From: Bacteroidota bacterium
Lineage (GTDB): Bacteria > Bacteroidota > Bacteroidia > Cytophagales > Cyclobacteriaceae
Reading direction: 5' to 3'
Assembly (NCBI GenBank): GCA_027592755.1
Contig: JAQCLE010000011.1
Location: 1-62,798 of the forward strand
Length of the DNA stretch: 62,798 bases
Below the pieces are notes generated by a model. That model worked only from the letters and a program-made list of their open reading frames with translations. It did not search any database and had not been told where the DNA came from. Position 1 is the stretch's first letter. The number at the start of each line of letters is the position of its first letter. A program made the translations under genes and the position numbers. Positions 35,435 through 45,180 of the stretch are shown here, in pieces.

Positions 35435-36064
35435 TCAAAAATCAAGGGCATCGAATTTCTTGAAATGACCATTCATCGCAATAATTTTTTTTGTCCGTTC
35501 AATCTCCTGAATTCGAGGAGTGGTTTTCATCAGGTGGGCTATAATAAAATCCAATCTCTGAGATTCTTCCATCATACCAAGCAGTAGATATTCCTCATCA
35601 ATTGACAGACCTATTTTATGTGCAAACGAGTACGAATTATAGCTTTTTGCTCTCTGAAAAGGATTTGTTACACGTATTTTCAAAAAAAACTCATCTGCCA
35701 GATCAAGGATTTGTTCCACCTTATCTTCATTAACGGCAAGGTCTATCATTTTAACCCTGACACTTCCACTACTATACAATTTATCCTGAACGGGATTTCT
35801 GAAAATTACAACCAAAAACACGGCTAATCCAAGGACACTAATATCCATGCGACCATCGTCGTAAATTTTCACAACATCAATAATCTCAACTTCTGTGCCC
35901 AATTCCAGCTTATTATTGACATATGCAGGTATTCCAAATGTCTTTTCGTTAGCCAGGCATTCATTAATTAGCAGTTTGTACCTGGGTTCGAAAATATGCA
36001 GGTTGAGTATCTCTCCCGGGTAACAAACCACGTTCAGTGGGAATAGCGACAGTTCTTTGACCAT
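35435..36064 (-). CDS. Lon N-terminal (substrate-binding) domain protein
   Basis: A 209-residue stand-alone Lon-N domain: LSLFPLNVVCYPGEILNLHIFEPRYK at the front is the hallmark, followed by the beta-barrel and a helical C-terminal half (MEESQRLDFIIAHLMK). No ATPase or protease domain is present. Such free domains are common in bacteria and presumably bind unfolded or specific proteins; the partner is unknown. It lies 61 bases upstream of the polyamine pair on the same strand, possibly in one transcript. Confidence 0.9.
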   Translation of the reverse strand: MVKELSLFPLNVVCYPGEILNLHIFEPRYKLLINECLANEKTFGIPAYVNNKLELGTEVEIIDVVKIYDDGRMDISVLGLAVFLVVIFRNPVQDKLYSSGSVRVKMIDLAVNEDKVEQILDLADEFFLKIRVTNPFQRAKSYNSYSFAHKIGLSIDEEYLLLGMMEESQRLDFIIAHLMKTTPRIQEIERTKKIIAMNGHFKKFDALDF

Positions 36065-36116
36065 ATCAATAAATCTGCAACCAAAAAACTTCTCTTCAAA
36101 GATGATTCTTATGGTG

Positions 36117-36602
36117 TTAATTATTGGTTACCATCAGCCTGACTTCATAATCATCAAAATCAATTTGATCCAGATTTCTTTTTTCAGGTGAAATAGAAAT
36201 ATATTGAATCTGGTAGTCAGCAATAATCAACTGTTGGCTAAAAGAATTAGAAGTAGATATTATATGGGAATAGACTTGGGAATCACCGACGATCAGAATA
36301 TCTATTTTAAATGAAACTTGTCCTTCCCAAACACACAAAATCAGTTCATCTGTCGGACATCTTGAATCATCAATGATTTCAACTAACTTAATAGCAACCT
36401 TGCCATTATCAATGGAAGCTAACCTATGAGGCTCCAGTAAGATTGTATCACCGAGTTGAAAAGTCACTTCTTTTGATGAATCGGTCATTCCCGATTCATT
36501 TGGCGCAAAAGATTCATTACTACAGGATGCAAATGCAAACAGAAAAAAAGAAAACATAATCTGAATCCATCGAAACGAGACTTTGAGAAAATTTATGCCC
36601 AT
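36117..36602 (-). CDS. Lipoprotein with DSRCP / CVWEG motif
   Basis: A 161-residue protein with a signal sequence and lipobox (FAFASC). The mature part is a small beta-sandwich with the motifs IIDDSRCP and CVWEGQVSFKID, a pair seen in a widespread group of small exported Bacteroidota proteins of unknown function. The two cysteines in these motifs may form a disulfide. It is followed by the Lon-N gene 52 bases on. Confidence 0.75.
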   Translation of the reverse strand: MGINFLKVSFRWIQIMFSFFLFAFASCSNESFAPNESGMTDSSKEVTFQLGDTILLEPHRLASIDNGKVAIKLVEIIDDSRCPTDELILCVWEGQVSFKIDILIVGDSQVYSHIISTSNSFSQQLIIADYQIQYISISPEKRNLDQIDFDDYEVRLMVTNN

Positions 36603-36723
36603 AATATGTAATGTTTAGCAATATCAAGACACTCCAATCATACAATTGGTTGTTGCACATTTGAAAAATCATGAAAAAAGGTTCTTAATATTGATCTCAT
36701 TATCTCAAAAATTTAGAATGACT

Positions 36724-37293
36724 ATGAAAAAAATTAAAAGGATGACCGCCTATATTCTCATTGGAAGTATAGGCTTTTCAAGCTGTATTGGCCCATTCAA
36801 ACTCACAAATACTCTTTTTGCCTGGAATGAAACTATAGGTTCAAAATGGAAGAATGAACTTGTTTTTCTCTTGTTCATTATCATTCCTGTCTATGAAATA
36901 GCGCTCTTGATTGATGGTTTAATAATTAACTCAGTTGAGTTTTGGTCAAACGACATTGGTTTCGGACTAAAAGAAGGTGAATCCAAAAAATTGACTTCAA
37001 AAGATGGAAAATCTGAGTACCTCATCACTAAATCCTCAGATGGATTCAATATTAAACAAACCACTGGTTTAAAAGAGGGTATTGAAGCAAATTTTAAGTT
37101 TGATGAATCTGAAATGACATGGTTTTTTCTTTCAAAAAATAAACCCATAAAACTTGCACAGTTGGTGATTGGTCCTGACGGTAATTTTGTGAGAATATTC
37201 AAATCTGATGGAACTTCTGCAATGTTGGATGCTTCCCTCAGAAATATTGATACAATAAAAGAAATGATTTGCCGGCCATCTTTGTCATTGTAA
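36724..37293 (+). CDS. DUF3332-family lipoprotein
   Basis: About 189 residues from ATG 36724 (36718 possible); the frame open from 36646 adds a leader that does not fit. The signal ends in a lipobox (GFSSC), followed by the family pattern IGPFKLTNTLFAWNETIGSKW and NELVFLLFIIIPVYEIALLID, a conserved hydrophobic segment. The C-terminal half is a beta-rich domain (KEGESKKLTSKDGKSEYLI). DUF3332 proteins are anchored in the envelope and have no known function. The coaX operon starts 20 bases downstream. Confidence 0.85.
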   Translation: MKKIKRMTAYILIGSIGFSSCIGPFKLTNTLFAWNETIGSKWKNELVFLLFIIIPVYEIALLIDGLIINSVEFWSNDIGFGLKEGESKKLTSKDGKSEYLITKSSDGFNIKQTTGLKEGIEANFKFDESEMTWFFLSKNKPIKLAQLVIGPDGNFVRIFKSDGTSAMLDASLRNIDTIKEMICRPSLSL

Positions 37294-37313
37294 ACCAATA
37301 ATTGATTGCTGTT

Positions 37314-38036
37314 GTGAATTATACGATTGATCAGGGTAATACCCATACCAAAGGTGCCTCCTTCGACCATGATCATTTGAGCGAAACTTTTATTTGGAAG
37401 ACAGATCATGATGTTATAAAGTATTTTGAGCAGATACAGGGTGCTTCAATAATCATTTGTTCAGTTTCAGGCAACCCTCAGTCGTTAAATGACATTATTG
37501 GTCAGCAGAATAAAATCACAATCCTTGATCACCAAACATCATTGCCCATCATGAGTTTCTATGAGTCTCCGGAGACCCTTGGAATGGATAGAATAGCTGT
37601 AGCCTGTGGAGCCAGTTATCTGTACCCAAACGAGACTTGCCTTATTGTTGATATGGGCACGTGCATTACCTATGAGTTGATCGACTCTGCAAAGAATTAC
37701 CATGGCGGAGCAATCTCTCCAGGCTTCAAAATGCGATTTAGTGCAATGCACAATCAAACCAAAAGATTACCACTTATTAGTGATGCAATTGAAGAAGGGT
37801 TAATTGGCAAGTCGACTAATGGCTCAATGGTGAGTGGCGTATTGAATGGGATAACCAGTGAAATTGAAGGTTTTATTTTGAGATTTAAGGAACAGTTCGG
37901 CGAGTTGAAGGTTATTCTAACAGGAGGTGATTCACACCGTTTTGAATCTAAAATAAAAGCCCCGACCTTTGTAGCTCCTAATTTGGTTCACATTGGGTTA
38001 AACAGCATTTTAAGGCATAATGAAGGTTCTGCGTAG
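37314..38036 (+). CDS. coaX: Type III pantothenate kinase
   Basis: About 240 residues from GTG 37314 (MNYTIDQGNTHTKG); TTG 37302 is an alternative, but the first strand of the fold begins at the GTG. Motifs of the acetate/sugar-kinase superfamily are present: the phosphate loop DQGNTHTKG, the substrate motif PETLGMDRIAVACGA, and VDMGTCITYELID. It performs the first step of coenzyme A synthesis. The next gene overlaps its end by 17 bases, placing it at the head of an envelope operon, an arrangement I recall as common in Bacteroidota. Confidence 0.94.
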   Translation: MNYTIDQGNTHTKGASFDHDHLSETFIWKTDHDVIKYFEQIQGASIIICSVSGNPQSLNDIIGQQNKITILDHQTSLPIMSFYESPETLGMDRIAVACGASYLYPNETCLIVDMGTCITYELIDSAKNYHGGAISPGFKMRFSAMHNQTKRLPLISDAIEEGLIGKSTNGSMVSGVLNGITSEIEGFILRFKEQFGELKVILTGGDSHRFESKIKAPTFVAPNLVHIGLNSILRHNEGSA

Positions 38037-39282
38037 GTTAGCTTTTGCTGCAATTTTATTTATTTATTCAATCTCACTTACTGCCCAGGTGGATCAATCA
38101 CCATATAGCATTAATGGTATTGGGGATCTAAAAACATTGGCAAACGCCAGTCAGTTTGGTATGGGGGGAATAGGTATAGCTACCCCCTCGAGGTTCAATA
38201 TTAACAATATGAACCCTGCATTATTACCCTACAATACATTGTCTTCATTTAGTATGGGATTGGCGGTCGATTATCGTTCACTTAGTACGGAGGATCTTAC
38301 TCAAAAAAACGGTGGTGCGCTGCTCAATAATGTCATTTTTTCATTTCCAGTTATATCAAATAAATGGTCTATGAGTGTTGGTGTTATGCCATTTAGCAGC
38401 GTTAATTATAATATTAAAGCCAAAGATGTAGTTCCGAATACCACCATTCCGAATACCTTAGATTTGGAAGGGACTGGCGGACTGGCACAAGCCTATTTTG
38501 CCAATGGAATTCTCTTAACCAAAGGTTTATCAATAGGACTAAGAGGGGCTTATATTTTTGGAAGCATTGACAACACATCAACCAGTCAGGTGGATAGCAC
38601 AAACTATAAAACCATATTTAATCGACAAACTGTTTATGGTGACCTGACACTTGGTGGAGGCCTTCATTATCGACACCAAAAAGATGAGGAAACCGCTTTT
38701 AGTATTGGTTTCACCTTCGACCCAAAATCTGAAATTAAAGGAAATTCAACATCATGGTTGTTGCGAACAACAAGCAATAATCAAACAGTCCCCGGCAGAG
38801 ACACTCTCCAGTTTAAATCACCAGGAAGTTTTGTAATACCGGCAAAATATGGTTTTGGTATTTCATATGAGAAACAATTCAAATTAACGATTGGTGGGGA
38901 ATTCAAGTATGAAGAATGGTCCCATGCTAAAAATTTTACAGGAAACACGGATGGCTTCAAAAACGTTTATTCCATGGCCGTTGGAGCTGAATGGATTCCT
39001 GATTTCAATAGTGTGAGTAGCTATTTAGCCCGAGTCGCTTATCGCATTGGATTTAGCTACGCCCAATCGCCATATATTGCCGCCGACTCTGAAGTTAACG
39101 ACTTTGGCATCAATTTTGGCTGGTCATTACCAATAGCACGGGGATCTTCATCATTGGATATGGGTTTCCGACTAGGTCAACGAGGTAATTTAAGTTCAAA
39201 TCCTGTTCGTGAGAGGTACTTTCAATCCCTCGTTGGCATAACCATCAATGATAGATGGTTTGTTAGAAGAAGGTATGATTAA
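38020..39282 (+). CDS. Outer-membrane beta-barrel protein (FadL/PorV-like)
   Basis: A 420-residue exported protein with a signal peptide ending in SLTAQ. The N-terminal part (QSPYSINGIGDL, then QFGMGGIGIATPS and NNMNPALLPY) is the typical opening of Bacteroidota FadL-type barrels, and the rest is amphipathic beta strands ending in an aromatic-rich strand (ITINDRWFVRRRYD). It overlaps coaX by 17 bases and precedes the TPR and LptC genes. Transport or scaffold function is unknown. Confidence 0.82.
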   Translation: MKVLRRLAFAAILFIYSISLTAQVDQSPYSINGIGDLKTLANASQFGMGGIGIATPSRFNINNMNPALLPYNTLSSFSMGLAVDYRSLSTEDLTQKNGGALLNNVIFSFPVISNKWSMSVGVMPFSSVNYNIKAKDVVPNTTIPNTLDLEGTGGLAQAYFANGILLTKGLSIGLRGAYIFGSIDNTSTSQVDSTNYKTIFNRQTVYGDLTLGGGLHYRHQKDEETAFSIGFTFDPKSEIKGNSTSWLLRTTSNNQTVPGRDTLQFKSPGSFVIPAKYGFGISYEKQFKLTIGGEFKYEEWSHAKNFTGNTDGFKNVYSMAVGAEWIPDFNSVSSYLARVAYRIGFSYAQSPYIAADSEVNDFGINFGWSLPIARGSSSLDMGFRLGQRGNLSSNPVRERYFQSLVGITINDRWFVRRRYD

Positions 39283-39294
39283 AATGATCCTGTC

Positions 39295-40596
39295 ATGAAA
39301 AAGCTAATGATTATCGGACTGATTGCCATTACAGGTTATAATGTAATGAGTCAACGCGATCCAAGTAATATATGGAACTGGCCAGAAGACCGAGCTGCTG
39401 CAGAAGAAAAATATGTACTGCATAATGATAATGTCAGTATTGGGGAGTTCGAAGAGGCTATTGAGCCGCTTGAATGGCTTATCAAAGAAGCTCCTGATTT
39501 AAACCCAGCCATTTATATCAATGGAGCTAAGATTTATGAATTCATGGCTGAAAATGAGTCCGATGAGATTAAAAAGATAGAGTACCAGGAAAAGGCCCTT
39601 GAAATGTATGATAGTAGAATAAAATATTTCAACAATGAGGCAAGTGTTTTAAATAGGAAGGCTTTCACAGCTTATAAGTATTACAAGAACATGCCCTCGA
39701 AATACATAGAACTCAAGGAACTGTTTGACAGGGCTTTTGAACTGAATGGCCTTGATATCTTTGACAATAACCTGATCGCCTATATGGACATTATCAGGAG
39801 GTATAAAGCCGCCGGAAATGAAATAAGCGATGAGGAAGTATTAGATATTTACGCAGTTATTACTAATCTCATCAAGAAAAAAGAGGGAGGCGGCCGATTA
39901 GAATCAATTGCCGATAACGTTGATAAAATATTGGCTGCGACAATAACGGTGGACTGTGATTTTGTCGAGAATAATTTTGGGCCAAAACTTCAGGAAAATA
40001 TTGAGGATATAAAATTGGCCAAAAATATTTTTCAACTAATGCTATCAGGCAAATGTACCGATAGCCCATTAGCCATTCAGGCAGCCGAAATCATTCAGAA
40101 GGCGGATCCATCATATGGTATTGCAAAATTTATTGCAGCGAGAAGTCAGGCGGATGGCAATATCAAGAAAGCTTTGAAATATTATGGTCAGGCTGTGGAT
40201 TTGGCTGAACTGGATACAAAAAGAGGAGAAACTTATTTGGATATGGCAAGGCTTTATGCAGCAAACGGCCAAGAATCTACTTCACGAACCTATGCGCAAA
40301 AAGCTATAGGAGAAAACAGTCAGTTGAAAGATGCTTACTCCCTAATTGGCGACCTTTATATGTACTCTGCGAAAGATTGCAAAGAAGGCATCAGTCGTGT
40401 TAAAGATAGAGTCATTTACATTGCCGCATATGATATGTACAGTAGAGCTGGGGACATGAATGGTATGGCAAATGCGCTGGAGCAGTTCCCATCAATGGAG
40501 GATATTTTCAACGAAAATCTGGAGATCGGTAATGAAATATCGGTCGGTTGCTGGATAAATGTCACTGTCAAATTAGATCGTAGGCCTGCCAACTAG
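39295..40596 (+). CDS. Exported TPR-repeat protein
   Basis: A 433-residue protein with a signal peptide (LMIIGLIAITGYNVMSQ). It is almost wholly helical with tetratricopeptide-type repeats, clearest at residues 280-380 (IKKALKYYGQAVDLAELDTK, LDMARLYAANGQ, AYDMYSRAGD). Such proteins act as periplasmic scaffolds. Its place between the barrel and LptC suggests work in envelope assembly. Confidence 0.82.
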   Translation: MKKLMIIGLIAITGYNVMSQRDPSNIWNWPEDRAAAEEKYVLHNDNVSIGEFEEAIEPLEWLIKEAPDLNPAIYINGAKIYEFMAENESDEIKKIEYQEKALEMYDSRIKYFNNEASVLNRKAFTAYKYYKNMPSKYIELKELFDRAFELNGLDIFDNNLIAYMDIIRRYKAAGNEISDEEVLDIYAVITNLIKKKEGGGRLESIADNVDKILAATITVDCDFVENNFGPKLQENIEDIKLAKNIFQLMLSGKCTDSPLAIQAAEIIQKADPSYGIAKFIAARSQADGNIKKALKYYGQAVDLAELDTKRGETYLDMARLYAANGQESTSRTYAQKAIGENSQLKDAYSLIGDLYMYSAKDCKEGISRVKDRVIYIAAYDMYSRAGDMNGMANALEQFPSMEDIFNENLEIGNEISVGCWINVTVKLDRRPAN

Positions 40597-40645
40597 GAAT
40601 AATACAAAACAAAAGTGGGCTATCTCATTTTTGCTCATATCCTAT

Positions 40646-41188
40646 ATGAAACACTTCCTGATAATCTATCTTTTGATTCTGACACTTGCTTCCTGCTCTA
40701 GTGAAAATAAAGATATTTTGAACCAACCAACTTATGATGGTCCATCGATGGAGATGGATAGTATCAAAACAATGTACAGCGACTCGGCTATTGTCAAAAT
40801 TATGATTAGAGCCCCCAAACAACTTAATTTCTCGAACGGGAATGAAGAATATCCAAATGGCATTTCCCTTGAGTTTTTTAATGAACTTGGGGAAGTAATA
40901 TCGACGTTAGAAGCAAATAAAGCATACTATATTGAAAAAGAAAAGCATTACAAGGGAGTTGGCAATGTCATAGTTGTAAACCTGGAAACAGGTGACCGCT
41001 TAAATACTGAAGAACTCTTCTGGAACCCAAAGGAAGAAAAAGTTTATACGAATAAATTCGTGACAATCAGAAGTGAAGATGAAGTCCATACCGGTGAAGG
41101 ATTAATAGCCAATCAGGACTTTGATAATTACCAGATTATGAAACCAACGGGCACAATAATTATTGAAGAAAGCAATGAAATTAACTGA
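40646..41188 (+). CDS. lptC: LPS export periplasmic protein LptC
   Basis: About 180 residues from ATG 40646. The N-terminus is a lipoprotein-type signal (ILTLASCSSENK), so it is probably lipid-anchored rather than helix-anchored as in Escherichia coli. The rest is the LptC beta-jellyroll pattern, with GISLEFFNELGEVISTLEAN, the strand KAYYIEKEKHYKGVGNV and NTEELFWNPKEEKVYTNKFV, ending in GTIII. LptC links the LptBFG transporter to the periplasmic bridge. The other lpt genes are not in this window. Confidence 0.88.
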   Translation: MKHFLIIYLLILTLASCSSENKDILNQPTYDGPSMEMDSIKTMYSDSAIVKIMIRAPKQLNFSNGNEEYPNGISLEFFNELGEVISTLEANKAYYIEKEKHYKGVGNVIVVNLETGDRLNTEELFWNPKEEKVYTNKFVTIRSEDEVHTGEGLIANQDFDNYQIMKPTGTIIIEESNEIN

Positions 41189-41357
41189 TATACTATTGCT
41201 TTCATCAACCATTGGATTCACCGTCATTGGCATTCATCAATCCTTTACGGTTGGATTGACTGAATCCTATTGGATTTTTATGCTTAGTGTAAGTCTATTA
41301 CTTTTATACAAGCTTAATAAAAAAAATGGGTCACAAAAAAACAGTTCGGGTTCCTGA
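41175..41357 (+). CDS. Small membrane protein in the lptC operon
   Basis: A 60-residue protein from ATG 41175, overlapping the end of lptC by 14 bases and ending 3 bases before the CorC-like gene. It has two predicted helices (DILLLSSTIGFTVIGIHQSF and SYWIFMLSVSLLLLYKL) and a basic, Ser/Asn-rich tail. No named family. A small membrane gene at this position is, from memory, a recurrent feature of Bacteroidota coaX-lptC operons, so it is probably a real gene. Confidence 0.7.
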   Translation: MKLTDILLLSSTIGFTVIGIHQSFTVGLTESYWIFMLSVSLLLLYKLNKKNGSQKNSSGS

Positions 41358-41360
41358 TTA

Positions 41361-42665
41361 ATGCAGCCATCTCTATCAATGGACCCCGACAGTTGGTTTA
41401 TTATCATAGTTTGCCTGATTCTATCAGCACTATTCTCCGGAATTGAGATTGCCTTTATTTCATCGGATAAGTTAAGAATAGAACTGTCCCGACAACAAGG
41501 TCATTTGTCTGCGATATTGCTTTCACCATTGGTCAACCGACAATCACAGTTTATTGGCACCATGCTGATAGGAAATACGGCAGCGCTTGTAGTATATGGC
41601 ATTTATATGGCTGGCATTTTAGATCCTATCTTTGAAGAACACCTAATCCCTCCTTTTGATAGTCAGATAGTTTCACTGATTATATCTACAGTAATATCAA
41701 CTTTTATTGTACTCGTATCTGCCGAATTTATTCCGAAAAGTATTTTCATGATCAATCCGGACTGGTTGTTGAGGGTTTTTGCAATTCCCATTACAATATT
41801 CTATTATCTTCTCTTCCCAATAGCCTATGCGCTCAATCACCTTGTTCGATTTATCATGGTGTATATTTTGAGGTTGAAATATGAGGAAAGTAAACCTGTG
41901 TTTGGACTCATAGATTTGAATAATTTTATCCAAAACATAGAAAAAGGGGATCAAAAAGAGATCGATGCCGAAGTTGATACCAAAATCTTTAGTAATGCGC
42001 TGGAATTCAAGAAAATCAGGGTTAGAGAGTGCCTGGTTCCTCGGACTGAAATCGTAGCTGTAGACATTGAAGATGGCATTGATGAATTAAAATCGGCCTT
42101 TATAAAGAGTGGTCACAGTAAGGTTATTATTTATAAAGAATCAATTGACGACATTATTGGCTATTGCAATTCAGTGGAGATGTTCAAAAAACCAAAAAAT
42201 ATCAAGACTATCATGACGCCCATCATGATCGTTCCTGAGACCATGATGGCCAATGAGCTCATGATCGAATTTTTCAGTAAAAGAAAAACGCTGGCGCTTG
42301 TGGTAGATGAGTTTGGTGGGACTTCCGGAATTGTAAGCATTGAGGACATTATCGAAGAGATATTTGGGGAAATTCAAGACGAGCATGATGATGAAGATTT
42401 GATCGAAGAAAAAATAGACGAATTCAATTACTTGCTTAGTGCCCGACATGAGATTGATTATCTGAATGAAAAATACGGCTGGGACCTTCCTGATGGAGAT
42501 TACGACACACTGGGAGGCCTGATTCTGTCGGTGAATGAGAACATACCGGCCGTTAATGACATCGTGAAAATTTCGCGCTATGTTGCTAAAATAAACTCAG
42601 TGATTGATACGCGTATTGATAAAGTCCGCCTGTCTATAATGGAGTCGAACGAGGGTAAAGAATAG
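41361..42665 (+). CDS. CNNM/CorC-HlyC family membrane protein (hemolysin-type)
   Basis: A 434-residue protein with an N-terminal DUF21 membrane domain (helices over about residues 8-180), two CBS domains (REC LVPRTEIVAVDIEDG, and DEFGGTSGIVSIEDIIEEIFG), and the C-terminal CorC_HlyC domain (YDTLGGLILSVNENIP). Relatives are magnesium or cobalt efflux proteins or, in gliding Bacteroidota, GldE. It is the last gene of the coaX-lptC run. Ion specificity and any role in gliding cannot be read from sequence. Confidence 0.9.
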   Translation: MQPSLSMDPDSWFIIIVCLILSALFSGIEIAFISSDKLRIELSRQQGHLSAILLSPLVNRQSQFIGTMLIGNTAALVVYGIYMAGILDPIFEEHLIPPFDSQIVSLIISTVISTFIVLVSAEFIPKSIFMINPDWLLRVFAIPITIFYYLLFPIAYALNHLVRFIMVYILRLKYEESKPVFGLIDLNNFIQNIEKGDQKEIDAEVDTKIFSNALEFKKIRVRECLVPRTEIVAVDIEDGIDELKSAFIKSGHSKVIIYKESIDDIIGYCNSVEMFKKPKNIKTIMTPIMIVPETMMANELMIEFFSKRKTLALVVDEFGGTSGIVSIEDIIEEIFGEIQDEHDDEDLIEEKIDEFNYLLSARHEIDYLNEKYGWDLPDGDYDTLGGLILSVNENIPAVNDIVKISRYVAKINSVIDTRIDKVRLSIMESNEGKE

Positions 42666-42687
42666 TGTCAATTGTAAGATAGTATCT

Positions 42688-42720
42688 TTTTGATTTTCAG
42701 CCTTTATGTAGCTACTTTTG
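42688..42720 (+). promoter_or_regulatory. Promoter of the PpiD-like gene
   Basis: TTTTG (42688-42692), 20 bases of spacer and TACTTTTG (42713-42720) match the Bacteroidota consensus. The ATG lies 21 bases further on, giving a short leader. Confidence 0.65.
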
Positions 42721-42741
42721 CGCCTCTTTTAAAATCTTGAA

Positions 42742-44850
42742 ATGGCATTTATTAACACTTTGAGGAACAAGATGGGGAAGATCGTGGTATTTGCGATTTC
42801 TGCTTCAATTCTTGCTTTTATTGCTGGTGATCTATTGGGACCCAATTCAACACTGCTTGGAGGGAACTCCACCGATGTTGGAGAAATAGCTGGACAGACG
42901 ATTTCATTAAGGGAATATCAATATAAAATTGATCAGATGTCCTCAGATTATTTCAGCAACTATGGTCAATCACCAAATGGTGATGCTATGTTTAACATTC
43001 GGCAGCAAGCATGGGATGCTCTGATCAATGAAAAAGCATTCTATACCTACTTCGACGAATTGGGAATAATCGTCACTGATGATGAAATTTGGGATCTCAC
43101 CCAAGGCAAAAATGTTGACGAAACCATAAAAAATTCCTTTGTTGACCAAAATACAGGTGTTTTTGAAAGGGAGCGCGTTATCGAATTCCTGAAAGAACTG
43201 GTTGCTCAACCGCCTCAGGTTCAACAAGCCTGGTTCTCCTTTGAAAGAAACCTCGGTCCCAACCGTAGAATGAATAAGTTTCAAAACCTCTTTTTAAAAA
43301 CCAACTATGCTTCCAGTTCTGAAGCTGAACAGGAATATTTCAATTCGTCGACCAAGGCCGATGTTCGATATGTATATGTACCCTTTAGTTCAATAGTGGA
43401 TTCAACAGTAGTTGTAACGGACACCATGCTTAAAGATTATCTATCTGATAATGAAAACAGGTTTAAGCAGGATGAATTCAGAAGCGCTTCTTACGTAGTT
43501 TATGATGTTACTCCGTCAGCAGATGATACACTTGAGGTGATTGATGAAATGGAGGCGTTAAAAAACGATCTGGCAAAATCACAGAATGACTCCCTTTTCG
43601 CAAGAGCAAACAGTGACGGAACATCACCCTTTCTTGCTTATTCATCTGATTTGCTACCAGACCCACTTCAAAGGATAATCACAACTTTAAGTCCTGGCGA
43701 CGTCATTGGACCGGAATTTTTTAATGGGAGATATGTTGTCTACAAATTTTCAAGTATTGAAGAAGCTGATAATTATACAGCACGAGCTAGCCATATCCTG
43801 ATCAAATGGGATGATGAAACTACTGCTGCTAAGTCTGAAGCTCGAAGAAGAGCAAATGACATCATTAACGATTTACTAGGAGGTGAGGATTTTGGAGAAA
43901 TGGCCCGCATTCACAGCACTGATGGTTCCGCGAGCAATGGTGGTGATTTAGGATGGTTTCCAGAAGGACGTATGGTGGCTCCTTTTGAGGCTGCGGTCTT
44001 CGGGGCCACAAAAACAGGATTGATAGGAAGGCCTATTGAAAGCGAATTCGGTTTTCATATAATTAATGTAACAGGGCTTAAATCAAATATTTCTTATAAG
44101 ATAGCTGCTATAGAGCGTGAAATAACTCCGAGCGACGAAACAAGAAATAGCGTATTTAGAGAAGCAAGCCTGTTTGCGGCTAGTTGTAACAATTTTGCTG
44201 AATTTCAAACCGAAGCAAATCAAAACGGCTTCGTAGTATTAAACGCCCAAAAAATCGGAAAGAATGACAGAAGAATTGGTACGCTTACCAACGGAAGAGG
44301 CATAGTTACATGGATCTATAACACTGCAGAAATCGATGACATTTCAGATGTATTTGAACTCGACGATCAATATGTTGTTGTGGTAATGACAGCCAGCCAA
44401 CCCAAGGGAAATGCTAAATTAGATGTTGTTAGGGATGAGCTTACAAAAAAAGTCCGTGATCAGGAAAAAACCAGTGAGATTGTAGCAAAACTACAAGAGC
44501 AAACTGGAACATTGGACGACATAGCTGCAGCTTATGGCGATGGTGCAACAGTTTATACGATGACTAGTCTTACACTCAACAGCAATACACTAACAGGAGT
44601 AGGACTGGCCCCGGAAGCTGTTGGTAGAATTTTCGCCATGAAATCGGAGGAGCGGTCTGAACCATTTCCTGTGGACAATGGCGTCATCATGGTGGAAATA
44701 CATTCTATTGTTCGCCCGGATGCGCTCGAGGATTATTCAACATATCAAGCACAGGTTACGCAAAGGAGAGCCGCAAGGATAAGTTATTCCATAACTCAAG
44801 CAATGAGAAAATTTGCAAATATTGAGGATGAACGATATAGGTTCTTCTAA
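42742..44850 (+). CDS. Membrane-anchored peptidyl-prolyl isomerase (PpiD/SurA-like)
   Basis: A 702-residue protein with a single N-terminal membrane helix (KIVVFAISASILAFIAGDLL), a SurA-N-type chaperone domain (residues about 40-230) and one parvulin rotamase domain at about residues 345-445 (ASHILIKWDDE, GGDLGWFPEGRMVAPFEAAVF, ESEFGFHIINVTG). A long C-terminal chaperone segment follows. It assists folding of outer-membrane proteins at the inner membrane's periplasmic face. The strong promoter before it separates it from the preceding operon. Confidence 0.92.
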   Translation: MAFINTLRNKMGKIVVFAISASILAFIAGDLLGPNSTLLGGNSTDVGEIAGQTISLREYQYKIDQMSSDYFSNYGQSPNGDAMFNIRQQAWDALINEKAFYTYFDELGIIVTDDEIWDLTQGKNVDETIKNSFVDQNTGVFERERVIEFLKELVAQPPQVQQAWFSFERNLGPNRRMNKFQNLFLKTNYASSSEAEQEYFNSSTKADVRYVYVPFSSIVDSTVVVTDTMLKDYLSDNENRFKQDEFRSASYVVYDVTPSADDTLEVIDEMEALKNDLAKSQNDSLFARANSDGTSPFLAYSSDLLPDPLQRIITTLSPGDVIGPEFFNGRYVVYKFSSIEEADNYTARASHILIKWDDETTAAKSEARRRANDIINDLLGGEDFGEMARIHSTDGSASNGGDLGWFPEGRMVAPFEAAVFGATKTGLIGRPIESEFGFHIINVTGLKSNISYKIAAIEREITPSDETRNSVFREASLFAASCNNFAEFQTEANQNGFVVLNAQKIGKNDRRIGTLTNGRGIVTWIYNTAEIDDISDVFELDDQYVVVVMTASQPKGNAKLDVVRDELTKKVRDQEKTSEIVAKLQEQTGTLDDIAAAYGDGATVYTMTSLTLNSNTLTGVGLAPEAVGRIFAMKSEERSEPFPVDNGVIMVEIHSIVRPDALEDYSTYQAQVTQRRAARISYSITQAMRKFANIEDERYRFF

Positions 44851-44861
44851 TCTGTTCATTT

Positions 44862-45122
44862 ATGGCCATTTCAATTTCTGATTTTAAAAGGAAATTGGAA
44901 GAGCAACATGCTTTTCCCTCAATTTACATATTCAAATTCATTGTACCTTCTGGCAAAGAATCCGAAGTAATTGGGCTTCTTCCAGAAGGAAAGATTACTT
45001 CGAAAATATCCCAAAAGGGTAATTATATCAGCATTACAGCTGAGCTAATGATAATTGAGAGTAACCAGGTAATTGAAATCTATCAAGAAGCCCACAAAGT
45101 AGAAGGTTTAATTGCACTCTGA
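44862..45122 (+). CDS. DUF493 (YbeD-like) protein
   Basis: An 86-residue protein 12 bases after the isomerase gene. The pattern FKRKLEEQHAFPSIYIFKFIV, then VIGLLPEGKITSKISQKGNYISIT is that of DUF493, a small ACT-like fold also called YbeD. In Escherichia coli YbeD sits near lipB; its role is not settled. Probably co-transcribed with the PpiD-like gene. Confidence 0.88.
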   Translation: MAISISDFKRKLEEQHAFPSIYIFKFIVPSGKESEVIGLLPEGKITSKISQKGNYISITAELMIIESNQVIEIYQEAHKVEGLIAL

Positions 45123-45180
45123 ACACCCCTTTTCACAGCCAATGTGTAGTCAAATCATGCTTTTGAACTAAATTCAAGGC

